Positions 44,696 to 53,191 of a stretch of 64,000 nucleotides of DNA are shown piece after piece (the stretch's first letter is position 1; each line of letters begins with the position of its first letter). The notes beneath the pieces are model-generated. The model made no database searches. It had not been told where the DNA came from and saw only the letters and a list, made by a program, of their open reading frames with translations. The position numbers were made by a program, and so were the translations under genes. The stretch lies in the NCBI GenBank assembly GCA_017437755.1, contig JAFRXI010000008.1:99913-163912 (forward strand). The letters are read 5' to 3'. The DNA is from Bacteroidales bacterium. GTDB taxonomy: Bacteria; Bacteroidota; Bacteroidia; Bacteroidales; UBA932.

Positions 44696-47404
44696 ATGCT
44701 TACAGCCATCCTTGTCGCCGGCCTCCTGCAGGCACTGCCCGGAATGTTCCCGTATGTCCCCACGCACAATGCGCCGGAGAATATCACCAACGTATCTACC
44801 TGGCCTTCATGGGAGAAAGATATGGCTGGAGATGAGGGCTTCATCCAGTCCTCTGGTGACCATTTTGTGGACGGGACCGGTTCACAGCGCCGTTTTCTTG
44901 GAACCAACATCTGTTTTACGGGATGTTTCCCTTCGCATGAGGACGCCGACAAGGTGGCGGCTGAACTCTCGCGCTACGGCATCAATCTGGTGCGGCTCCA
45001 CTATGTCCATCACAGGCCTCCCCAGGGAAAAGCCTACCCCAAACCGAACTCTGTATTGGAACCGGTGCAGTTGGAACGCTTCGATTATCTTTTCGCCAAA
45101 CTCAAGGAGCGGGGCATCTACATTTATTTCCAGTTGAACATTTCCCGAAAGTTCGGGGAGGAGAACGGCATTGTCAATGCCAAGCAACTGCCATATTTCT
45201 ATCATGGCATCGATAATATCGACGAGCGGTTCATCTACCTCCAGAAGAATTACATCAGTGAGATTCTTTCCCATGTGAACCCGTATACCGGCCTTGCATA
45301 TAAAGATGAACCGGCAATCGGGATGCTGGAGCCCGCCAACGAGAACACCATAACTTATGCGTGGTTTACGCCCCGTTACAGGTTCCCGAATCTGATCGAG
45401 CCCTATATGTCTGAGTTTAAGGCCACATGGAATGCCTGGCTGAAGTACATGTACGACAGTACCGAGGATCTCAAGGAATCCTGGATGTCGGGATTCGAAG
45501 GGGATGGTAGCGAATTCTTCCAGGACGGAGTTCTCACGGAAAACTACGATAAAACCAATTGGGTGCTGCAGCTGGACGGAAAGGCCGAGGGAACCATGAC
45601 CCTGGAGCCGGCTGCGGCGAAGGATAAACTTAAGGGAACGCACTTCATGCGTGTCAAGGTGGACAAGCGCGGCGCTACGCCCAATATGCCCCAATTCTGC
45701 AAAGGGCCGATAGCCGTAAAGAGCATGGCTCCCTACACATTGAAGATAAAGATGCGCTCCGACAGAAACATCCAGGTGGATATGCGCCTGAGCCAGGCGC
45801 ATGCTCCCTGGAGGGTGGCCGGCCTTACTGTTACGGGTATTCAGCTCACAAGGAAATGGCAGGAATTCACCTTCCCGTTTGTGGCGAACATGGACGATGA
45901 CGGCGTCCGTCTGGTTGTCTGCGGTTTTGAACCCGGCACTTATGAATTCGCCGACCTGTCCCTCACCTCGGGGGCTTCGGTGGACTGGCCCAAAGACTGG
46001 AATCTGGATGAGGGGAACATCCCCATACCAACCCGGGAGGAATGGTCCATGCCGCCGCAACGGGCCGTGGATTTTACGGCTTTCCTCAGTCACTTGGAGG
46101 ATGTATACTTTGGCCAGATGTATGCCCACGTCAAGGTGCATGCGAAAGCCAGGCAGCCCGTGACGGGCACCCAGATTCTCTGGGGCTTCTCCCAGCCGCA
46201 TTCCCGCACCGACTACGTGGACATTCACAGCTATTATAACCATCCAATTTTCCCCAACACATTGAAGGACTACAACAACTGGAGCATGGGCTCCGGTTCG
46301 CTGGTAAATGAAATGGGGAAGAACAATGATAACAAACTCTCTGCCGTGGCGCGTGCACGCATCCTGGGACGCCCGCTTACCATAAGTGAATACGATCATC
46401 CAAACCTGAGCTATTGGGCCGCTGAAGGCAATGTGATGGGGGCGGCAGTGGGAGCCTTCCAGAACTGGTCTGGCATCATTCAGTTCGCCTGGAGCCATTC
46501 CGACAATTTCTTCCGTGATGTGATGGATATACGTTTCGACATGTGCAGTGCGCCTCAGAAACTGGCGCACCTGCCTGCATGTTACGCGATGTTCGTGCGC
46601 GGAGATGTCCGGACAGGTCCGGCCGATACCGTGGTGGCCCGCCTTGCCCGCATCGAGGACGATATCAAGACGGTGGCTATCACCCAGGGCCCTTCCGCCC
46701 ATAACCGCGCCGCGTCGCCCGGCCTGATGGAGACGCTTCCGGTGATGCTCCGGTCCGGTACCGTGATAACGGAGAATACGGGGCAGTTCCCGCTGGAAGG
46801 CCGCACCGTCATCACCAGCGAAGAAGAGGTCCCGCAGTACCTTAAAGATGCCTACGAAGCCAGGGAAATGACAACATCCACCGGTGAAATCACCTGGAAC
46901 TGGAAGGAAAAGGGCGCCGGGTTCTTTAAAGTGGACACAGACTATACCAAGGCCTTTACCGGTTTTGTCCGCGGCCGCAGTTTTGACTTTAAGGGGATCA
47001 GGCTTACTCCCGGCGAAACTGAGAAGGACTGGCTTACTCTCACCCTTACCTGCAAGGTGCCCGGCAAGGCGCAGCCGGACGGAAGACTGTCCAAGGGCAG
47101 CTGGCTGCTGGCAGTAACCGGCCAGTGCCGCAACACCGATGAAGTGATTGTGACGCTGGCGCAGGGAAAACGCATCTCCGCCTGCGAGGCCGACGGCGGC
47201 AAGGTGGGTGTTGCACCCATCCTGTGCGAGGGCGTTCCTGCTCAGTTGCGCCTCAAAGGCCTTGCCGGCCACGTGCAGTTCTTCGCCCTGGATGTGGACG
47301 GATTCCGCAAAGCCATGATTCCCGTCACGGCCGACGGCGGAGACGCCCTGCTCCAGACGGGACCGGATTATCAGACTTTCTGGTATGAAATCGTAGTAAA
47401 ATGA
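44696..47404 (+). CDS. Large GH5-like hydrolase with carbohydrate-binding insert
   Basis: A 902-residue protein with a short signal peptide. The first half of a clan GH-A barrel (about 60-265) carries RRFLGTNICFTG, the NLVRLHYVHH strand and the acid/base motif LEPANEN (Glu 216). Residues about 270-430 look like a CBM4/9-type beta-sandwich (WVLQLDGKAEGTM to YEFADLSLTSG) inserted into the barrel. The barrel then resumes (IHSYYNHP) with nucleophile Glu 565 in LTISEYDHPN. The C-terminal 250 residues are beta-rich. The specificity is unknown. An insert at this place is unusual and worth modelling. Confidence 0.68.
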   Translation: MLTAILVAGLLQALPGMFPYVPTHNAPENITNVSTWPSWEKDMAGDEGFIQSSGDHFVDGTGSQRRFLGTNICFTGCFPSHEDADKVAAELSRYGINLVRLHYVHHRPPQGKAYPKPNSVLEPVQLERFDYLFAKLKERGIYIYFQLNISRKFGEENGIVNAKQLPYFYHGIDNIDERFIYLQKNYISEILSHVNPYTGLAYKDEPAIGMLEPANENTITYAWFTPRYRFPNLIEPYMSEFKATWNAWLKYMYDSTEDLKESWMSGFEGDGSEFFQDGVLTENYDKTNWVLQLDGKAEGTMTLEPAAAKDKLKGTHFMRVKVDKRGATPNMPQFCKGPIAVKSMAPYTLKIKMRSDRNIQVDMRLSQAHAPWRVAGLTVTGIQLTRKWQEFTFPFVANMDDDGVRLVVCGFEPGTYEFADLSLTSGASVDWPKDWNLDEGNIPIPTREEWSMPPQRAVDFTAFLSHLEDVYFGQMYAHVKVHAKARQPVTGTQILWGFSQPHSRTDYVDIHSYYNHPIFPNTLKDYNNWSMGSGSLVNEMGKNNDNKLSAVARARILGRPLTISEYDHPNLSYWAAEGNVMGAAVGAFQNWSGIIQFAWSHSDNFFRDVMDIRFDMCSAPQKLAHLPACYAMFVRGDVRTGPADTVVARLARIEDDIKTVAITQGPSAHNRAASPGLMETLPVMLRSGTVITENTGQFPLEGRTVITSEEEVPQYLKDAYEAREMTTSTGEITWNWKEKGAGFFKVDTDYTKAFTGFVRGRSFDFKGIRLTPGETEKDWLTLTLTCKVPGKAQPDGRLSKGSWLLAVTGQCRNTDEVIVTLAQGKRISACEADGGKVGVAPILCEGVPAQLRLKGLAGHVQFFALDVDGFRKAMIPVTADGGDALLQTGPDYQTFWYEIVVK

Positions 47405-49239
47405 GAAAAATCGTCGTACTGTGCACTTTTGTCGTGCTGCTTGCCTCCTGCGGGAACGGCAAGGAGGACGCCGGGAGTCTGGTTCAGCGGAACTTCATGT
47501 TATCCCAGGATCCGTACAGCATGACGTACCTTGGGATGGGATCGGCTATTCCCATGGATATTCCTTGGAAGGCTGGAGATAAGTTGCTTGCTGTTTCCGG
47601 CATCAAAAGTGCCACGGAGGTCACAGTTTCCGGAGGCCATGCGGCGGCCCGGGTGGACGTATCGGCCAACAGTATTTCTTTCGTTCGCGGAAAAGCATCC
47701 TTCTCGGGCGGTGTCGTCGTTGTTAATCCGGCCTACGACGGATCGGCGTCCGATGCCGCCCTTGCCGTAGGTCGGGGGAAGCCGGATGGCGGTTCAGTCC
47801 TGCTGAACCCCATAGGAGCCGTGCTCCGCTTCTCGGTGGGCAATCAGTCCATCAGCAAAGTCTCCTTCTTCATCGGTGACGCGGTATTCCCCGGTAAAAT
47901 CACCCTGGACCCGGCCCGCCAGAACATTGATATTACGTCCCGGAAACAGTCGGCAACGGTCCCGATTAGCCGGACAGGGGAATTCTTTATTCCAGTGATT
48001 CCGGGCTTTACGGCCGTGAATCTTACATTGGAATTGAGGGACGCCTCCGGTACCGTACTGGGCACAAAAAGCGGCATCGTAGAATGGGAATGCAATGTGG
48101 GCTCCATGCTCAACCTTGGGGACGTGGAAACCTGTGAGCTGGGAACGTCGGACATTCCGCTCCCGGAACCGGGTGTTCCACAGGCCGAGGGGGCTCTCCT
48201 GGCCGTGGAAGGAATGGGCGTGGGTATGAACCTGACCGGTCTGGAACATTGCTGGGAAAGCCTCATGAACAAACCCCAACGGGACAATCCCGCCTATTAT
48301 GAGCAGGCTGGCGGTTATGGCCTTATCACGGCAAAGACCATGCAGACCATTGCCGATGCCGGCTACAAATGTGTCCGCGTCCCCGTCACCTGGCATCTGC
48401 ATATGGACAGCATCACCGGAACAATCGATAAAGTGTGGCTGGACAGGGTAGAGGAAGTGGTGGACCTGGCCATCGACGCAGGTCTCTACGTCATTATCAA
48501 CGTGCACCACGATGCCGGCACCATCCTTGGGGTCTGGTGCATCTCCGATATGGAACATTACGAGACCACAAGCGCCGGATTGGTGAATATCTGGACGCAG
48601 ATTGCCAATCGTTTCAAGAATCACGATTACAAGCTCCTGTTTGAAGGATATAACGAGATGCTGGACGGGGACAATACCTGGACTTATCCTAAAAAGCAGT
48701 CCTCAATGGATGTCTGTAATCAGCTCGGCCAGGACTTTGTGAATGCGGTGCGCCGAACAGGCGGGAAAAACTCTACCCGCAACCTCATCGTAAGTACCTA
48801 TGCCACTACGGCCACCACGCGTGCGGTTGAGGCATTCCGTATGCCCAAGGATGTTGTGGCGGGCCATATTTTCGTACAGGTCCATTCATATGTCCCCAGT
48901 GAGTTCACCTCGCAGGTGGCTACTGGCCGCAATAATCTTGTGGAGGGCGACTTGGCTGCAATGGAAGGGGTATTCGAGCCCCTGGACCGGGTGCTCCTGT
49001 CCAAAGGTTATCCCGTGGTCCTGGGTGAATTCGGCGCCTATCCCCGTGAAGGCCGCAGTGAAGACGACCGTGCCACCCACGCCGGCTACATGACCAAACT
49101 GTGCCTTCAGCACAAAGTGGTCCCCATCATCTGGTACAACCCCCTGAACAACGCCCAGCGTTCGGAGGGCGTCTGGAAATACCCGAACATCAGGGATGCC
49201 ATGATTGACGCGTATAACGATTATCTCTCCGGAAAATGA
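47401..49239 (+). CDS. GH5 endoglucanase-type lipoprotein with fimbrillin-like N-terminus (copy 2)
   Basis: A 612-residue lipoprotein (LASC, Cys 17). The N-terminal beta-rich part (about 30-250) has PWKAGDKLLAV and FFIPVIPGFTAVNLTLEL, like the other fimbrillin-GH5 proteins but shorter. The GH5 domain (about 268-610) shows RVPVTWHLHMD, NVHHDAG, acid/base Glu 419 in FEGYNEM, VQVHSYVP and nucleophile Glu 543 in VLGEFGA. It probably cuts the same type of backbone as its neighbours with different preference. It overlaps both flanking genes by four bases. Confidence 0.85.
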   Translation: MRKIVVLCTFVVLLASCGNGKEDAGSLVQRNFMLSQDPYSMTYLGMGSAIPMDIPWKAGDKLLAVSGIKSATEVTVSGGHAAARVDVSANSISFVRGKASFSGGVVVVNPAYDGSASDAALAVGRGKPDGGSVLLNPIGAVLRFSVGNQSISKVSFFIGDAVFPGKITLDPARQNIDITSRKQSATVPISRTGEFFIPVIPGFTAVNLTLELRDASGTVLGTKSGIVEWECNVGSMLNLGDVETCELGTSDIPLPEPGVPQAEGALLAVEGMGVGMNLTGLEHCWESLMNKPQRDNPAYYEQAGGYGLITAKTMQTIADAGYKCVRVPVTWHLHMDSITGTIDKVWLDRVEEVVDLAIDAGLYVIINVHHDAGTILGVWCISDMEHYETTSAGLVNIWTQIANRFKNHDYKLLFEGYNEMLDGDNTWTYPKKQSSMDVCNQLGQDFVNAVRRTGGKNSTRNLIVSTYATTATTRAVEAFRMPKDVVAGHIFVQVHSYVPSEFTSQVATGRNNLVEGDLAAMEGVFEPLDRVLLSKGYPVVLGEFGAYPREGRSEDDRATHAGYMTKLCLQHKVVPIIWYNPLNNAQRSEGVWKYPNIRDAMIDAYNDYLSGK

Positions 49240-51128
49240 AAAAGTTATTGGTTATTCCGGCACTCGCCTCGCTGTTTGTCGCCTGTCAGGGCGAGAAAGG
49301 CCCCGCCGCAACTTTTGACGACCTCAAGGTCCAGGTCAAGATGGCCGCCATTGGCGGTCGCAACATTACCTGGGCGGCAGACGACATGGTCTATTTCAGC
49401 GACGACGCCTCCACCAAGCCCGGCTTCCAGTTCAAGGCCTCGGCTGGAGATATTTCTGCCGACGGGAAAACGCTCAGCGCCACGTATAAATCAGCCTCTC
49501 CTTCTACCAAGGTCATTTATGCGTTCCACGCACCTATGGGCCGCATCCGCATGAAAAAGACGGAAACGATTACCGTGGACTATGACGGCACGCTGGGCGG
49601 GGCGGCCATGCCCGCCGGTTCGGCTGCCAAAGGAGCCGTGCTGACGCTGTCTCCAACCGTGGGCGTGGGGGAATTCTCCCTTGGCCGCGGATATGTGGAG
49701 AAAGTGCGTATCTCTTCCAGCAAGGCCGTCTTTCCGAAGACTCTCACCTATGATTTCGGCGGGGCCGGGCTGAACATTACCAAGACAACTGACCTGATCG
49801 AGGTGACTACCTCCGGTAACGGACCTTTCTATATTCCGCTTGTGCCTGGCAGCGAGACCGTAACTTTCGACGTGGACTTTATGAACGAGGACGGGCAGAC
49901 GGTCGCCGCAGGGAACTTCTCCGGAACGATTGCTGCGGCAGCCGGGACCCTGACTTCCCTTGGTAAACTGGATACGGATGCCATTGATATCCTGGATCCT
50001 TCCGTCGAGGAATTCGAACCGGCTACCCAGGCCATTAAAAATATGGGCGTGGGAGTAAACCTCTCAGGCAGTTTCGAGGTCCTTTGGAAGGAATACGCGG
50101 CCCAGGCCGACCGCAGCAATCCCACCTTCTATGAGCGGCAGAACGGTTGCGGTCCCACCGCGCAGGCGACTATGGACTCCTTCGCTACAGCCGGTTTCAA
50201 GAGCGTGCGCATCCCCATCACCTGGTGGATGCATATGGATGACGTCTATACGGCCAACACCATCGACAAGGTGTGGCTGGACCGCATTGAGGAGGTCGTG
50301 AATTACTGCCAGAAGGCCAACCTGTACTGCATCATCAATATGCATCACGACGCCCATGCCCACGAGGCTCAGGGAGGGCAATGGATCTTTGCCGATATCA
50401 AGAATTACGACAAGATCTCCAAGGCTTACAAGGAAATCTGGCAGCAGATTGCCGCCCGTTTCAAGGATTATGACCAGCGGCTGCTCTTCGAGGGGTATAA
50501 TGAAATAACGGACGCTGCAGGCACCTGGACTTTCCCGCGGGACGCCAATGACATCAACGCGGCCAACAAACTGAACCAGGACTTCGTGAACACCGTGCGC
50601 AAGACCGGCGGGAAGAACAGCACCCGCAATCTGGTGGTGAGTTCGTATTCCTGCTCAGTCTCGGACAAGCCGCTCAATGCGTTTGAGATGCCATCGGACC
50701 TGCGGCCGGGCCACCTCATTTTGCAGGTGCATAACTATGCGCCCACCTCTTTCTGTGGGTTCTCCTCCGCAGACCACGAGACCTTTGGCACGGAACAGGA
50801 TTATACCGATATCCAGAATGCCATGTCCACGATGAAACGTTTGATCGTGAATAAGGGCTACCCTTGTGTTCTTGGAGAATACGGCGCACCGAGTGAGCAT
50901 ATGGCCAAGGTCCAGCAGCCGAACGGAACCTGGCGCATCAAGATCCCGGCAGAGGAACGGGCGAAACACGCCTACTATTATACGCTGGAAGTGCTCAAGC
51001 TGGGCATCTGCCCGATCTTCTGGTACACGCCCCAGGAGGGGAACCACCGGACGAAGGGCACCTGGACTTATCCGGAGATAAAAGATGCCCTCATCAAAGC
51101 CTGGAACGATTATCAAGCTCTGCAATGA
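49236..51128 (+). CDS. GH5 endoglucanase-type lipoprotein with fimbrillin-like N-terminus (copy 3)
   Basis: A 630-residue lipoprotein (FVAC, Cys 17). The N-terminal region (about 25-245) is beta-rich with WAADDMVYFSDD and GPFYIPLVPGSETVTFDV. The GH5 domain (about 268-628) has RIPITWWMHMD, NMHHDAH, acid/base Glu 423 in FEGYNEI, VHNYAP and nucleophile Glu 548 in VLGEYGA. Similarity to the preceding gene is clear in the catalytic half and weaker in the N-terminal half. Tandem position suggests an old duplication. It overlaps its neighbours by four bases on each side. Confidence 0.85.
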   Translation: MKKLLVIPALASLFVACQGEKGPAATFDDLKVQVKMAAIGGRNITWAADDMVYFSDDASTKPGFQFKASAGDISADGKTLSATYKSASPSTKVIYAFHAPMGRIRMKKTETITVDYDGTLGGAAMPAGSAAKGAVLTLSPTVGVGEFSLGRGYVEKVRISSSKAVFPKTLTYDFGGAGLNITKTTDLIEVTTSGNGPFYIPLVPGSETVTFDVDFMNEDGQTVAAGNFSGTIAAAAGTLTSLGKLDTDAIDILDPSVEEFEPATQAIKNMGVGVNLSGSFEVLWKEYAAQADRSNPTFYERQNGCGPTAQATMDSFATAGFKSVRIPITWWMHMDDVYTANTIDKVWLDRIEEVVNYCQKANLYCIINMHHDAHAHEAQGGQWIFADIKNYDKISKAYKEIWQQIAARFKDYDQRLLFEGYNEITDAAGTWTFPRDANDINAANKLNQDFVNTVRKTGGKNSTRNLVVSSYSCSVSDKPLNAFEMPSDLRPGHLILQVHNYAPTSFCGFSSADHETFGTEQDYTDIQNAMSTMKRLIVNKGYPCVLGEYGAPSEHMAKVQQPNGTWRIKIPAEERAKHAYYYTLEVLKLGICPIFWYTPQEGNHRTKGTWTYPEIKDALIKAWNDYQALQ

Positions 51129-53191
51129 AAAAGATCCTATTAACAATGGCAGCCTGCGCTGCAGCCGTTCTGGCTGCGGCGCAGCCCGTGCTCCGGACGG
51201 ACAATATTGACGAAGTGCTCGCCGCTATGACTCTGGAAGAGAAGGCGGCCCTCTTGGTGGGCGGTGGAAAGGAATTCCCCGGAAGGGCCAAAGGCCTCCC
51301 TGCCGGCAGTACCCGGGCTTTCGAACGCTACGGCATTCCGCTGACCAATCTGGCCGACGGCCCCGCCGGCGTCCGCGTGAACCATCCCTGCACCGGTTTC
51401 CCGATCGGCACGCTGCTGGCCTCGTCCTGGGATACATCCCTGGTGGAGGAGGTGGCATCGGCCATGGGAGAAGAGGCGCGTGCCTACGACGTAGGGCTGC
51501 TGCTGGCGCCCGGCCTGAATATCCACCGGAACCCGCTTTGCGGTCGGAATTTCGAGTATTTTTCGGAGGATCCGCTGCTCAGTGGCAAGATGGCATCGGC
51601 CTATGTGAAAGGCGTGCAGTCCCATGGTGTTGGCGCCACCGTCAAGCATTTCGCCGTCAATAATCAGGAGTCGCTCCGCACCACCCTGGACGTCCGGATA
51701 GGGGAGCGCGCTCTCCGGGAAATCTATCTCAAAGGCTTTGAAATTGCCGTCAGGGAGGCTTCTCCCTGGGCGGTGATGGCCTCATACAACCAGCTCAACG
51801 GGGACTATACCCAGCAGAAAAAGGAGTTGCTCACCGGCATCCTTCGGGATGAATGGGGCTTTGACGGCCTGGTGATGACCGACTGGGGCTTCAAGGCCGG
51901 CACCGTGAAGGCGGTCCAGGCCGGGAATGACCTGATGGAGCCGGGCTACGACGGAGAAATCCGGAACATCCTGACGGCCGTGAAGTACGGGAAACTGGAT
52001 GTGGCCGATATAGACCGCAACGCCCGCCGTGTTCTGGAATACATCGTGAAGACGCCCGCATTTCTTGGGCAGCCCGGATCCGGTGCTCCGGATCTGGAGG
52101 GCCATGCAAAACTCTCCATCCGTGCCGCCGCGGATGGAATAATCCTGCTGAAAAACGATGGAATCCTTCCCCTTAGGGCTGGCGCTAAAATCGCCGTCCT
52201 GGACCTTTCTGAGAAGGGTTTTGTGGCAGGAGGCACTGGCTCCGGAAGCATCGGGAAGGGTGGGGTAACAAGCCTCGAAACGGCCCTGAAAAAGGCCGGT
52301 CTCGAAATTGCGGAGCAGGCCGATGTGGCCGTTGTAAGCATAGGCCGTCAGGCCGGGGAAGCGAAAGACCGCGTGATTCCGGACGATTTTTGCCTCACGG
52401 AAAAGGAACGCTCTCTGCTGGAGCAGGCCTGTGCCACTTACCGGAAAGTAGTTGTTGTTCTCAATATCTGTGGCGTGGTAGAGACCGCCTCCTGGAAGGA
52501 TCTTCCCGCCGCCATCCTCCTTCCGTGGGCCCCTGGCCGCGACGGCGCCTTCGCCGTGGCCGATGTCCTCTCCGGCAAGGTGAATCCTTCCGGTAAACTG
52601 CCCATGACTTTCCCGGTGGATTATTGGGACGATCCTTCATCGGCCAATTTCCCATCCGACAGTGCATCTGTCAAGCCCTTTGTCGACTATGAGGAAGGGA
52701 TTTACGTGGGCTACCGTTATTACTCCACGGTTGGGAAAGCCGTTTCCTATCCCTTCGGCTATGGGCTCAGCTATACCTCGTTTGACTATTCCAAACCCAA
52801 GGTAAAGCTCCGCTCCGGGGTCATCGAGGCGCGGATTACTGTGAAGAATACTGGATCCGTGGCAGGCCGCGAGGTGGTACAGATCTACGTGAGCGCACCT
52901 TCCGGAGGTCTGGAAAAACCCGCCCGGGAGCTCAAGGCCTTTGCAAAGACGCGTCTGCTCGCACCGGGGGAGAAAGAGACCCTGGTCATGCGTTTGACCC
53001 CGTATGACCTGGCTTCCTATAACGAGGCAACATCGGCCTGGGAAAGCCCGGCGGGCGATTATCAGTGCCTTTTCGGTGCCAGTTCGGAGGACATCCGCGC
53101 AAGCGCTGTGGCCCGTCTGAAGAAGCCGCAGTCCTGGCCGGTGAAGCGCCGCTGCGCCCCGGTCATTGATCTGAAGGAAATCCGATTATGA
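51125..53191 (+). CDS. GH3 beta-glycosidase, periplasmic
   Basis: A 688-residue protein with a signal peptide (about 1-19, no lipobox). Family 3 features are LADGPAGVRV, KHFAVNNQE at about 174-182, the nucleophile region VMTDWGF with Asp 253, a second alpha/beta domain with GSGSIGKGG, and a C-terminal fibronectin type III-like domain from about 560 (VKNTGSVAGREVVQIYVSAP). It likely removes terminal glucose or xylose from imported oligosaccharides. It differs from the GH3 at 16493-18757, which is a lipoprotein with another layout. Confidence 0.92.
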   Translation: MKKILLTMAACAAAVLAAAQPVLRTDNIDEVLAAMTLEEKAALLVGGGKEFPGRAKGLPAGSTRAFERYGIPLTNLADGPAGVRVNHPCTGFPIGTLLASSWDTSLVEEVASAMGEEARAYDVGLLLAPGLNIHRNPLCGRNFEYFSEDPLLSGKMASAYVKGVQSHGVGATVKHFAVNNQESLRTTLDVRIGERALREIYLKGFEIAVREASPWAVMASYNQLNGDYTQQKKELLTGILRDEWGFDGLVMTDWGFKAGTVKAVQAGNDLMEPGYDGEIRNILTAVKYGKLDVADIDRNARRVLEYIVKTPAFLGQPGSGAPDLEGHAKLSIRAAADGIILLKNDGILPLRAGAKIAVLDLSEKGFVAGGTGSGSIGKGGVTSLETALKKAGLEIAEQADVAVVSIGRQAGEAKDRVIPDDFCLTEKERSLLEQACATYRKVVVVLNICGVVETASWKDLPAAILLPWAPGRDGAFAVADVLSGKVNPSGKLPMTFPVDYWDDPSSANFPSDSASVKPFVDYEEGIYVGYRYYSTVGKAVSYPFGYGLSYTSFDYSKPKVKLRSGVIEARITVKNTGSVAGREVVQIYVSAPSGGLEKPARELKAFAKTRLLAPGEKETLVMRLTPYDLASYNEATSAWESPAGDYQCLFGASSEDIRASAVARLKKPQSWPVKRRCAPVIDLKEIRL

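Noticed and set aside
44882-47272. 796-codon open frame antisense to the large GH5-like gene
   Set aside because: The sense frame has clear signal peptide and catalytic motifs; the antisense product has low-complexity His/Arg/Gly-rich sequence and no recognisable domain.
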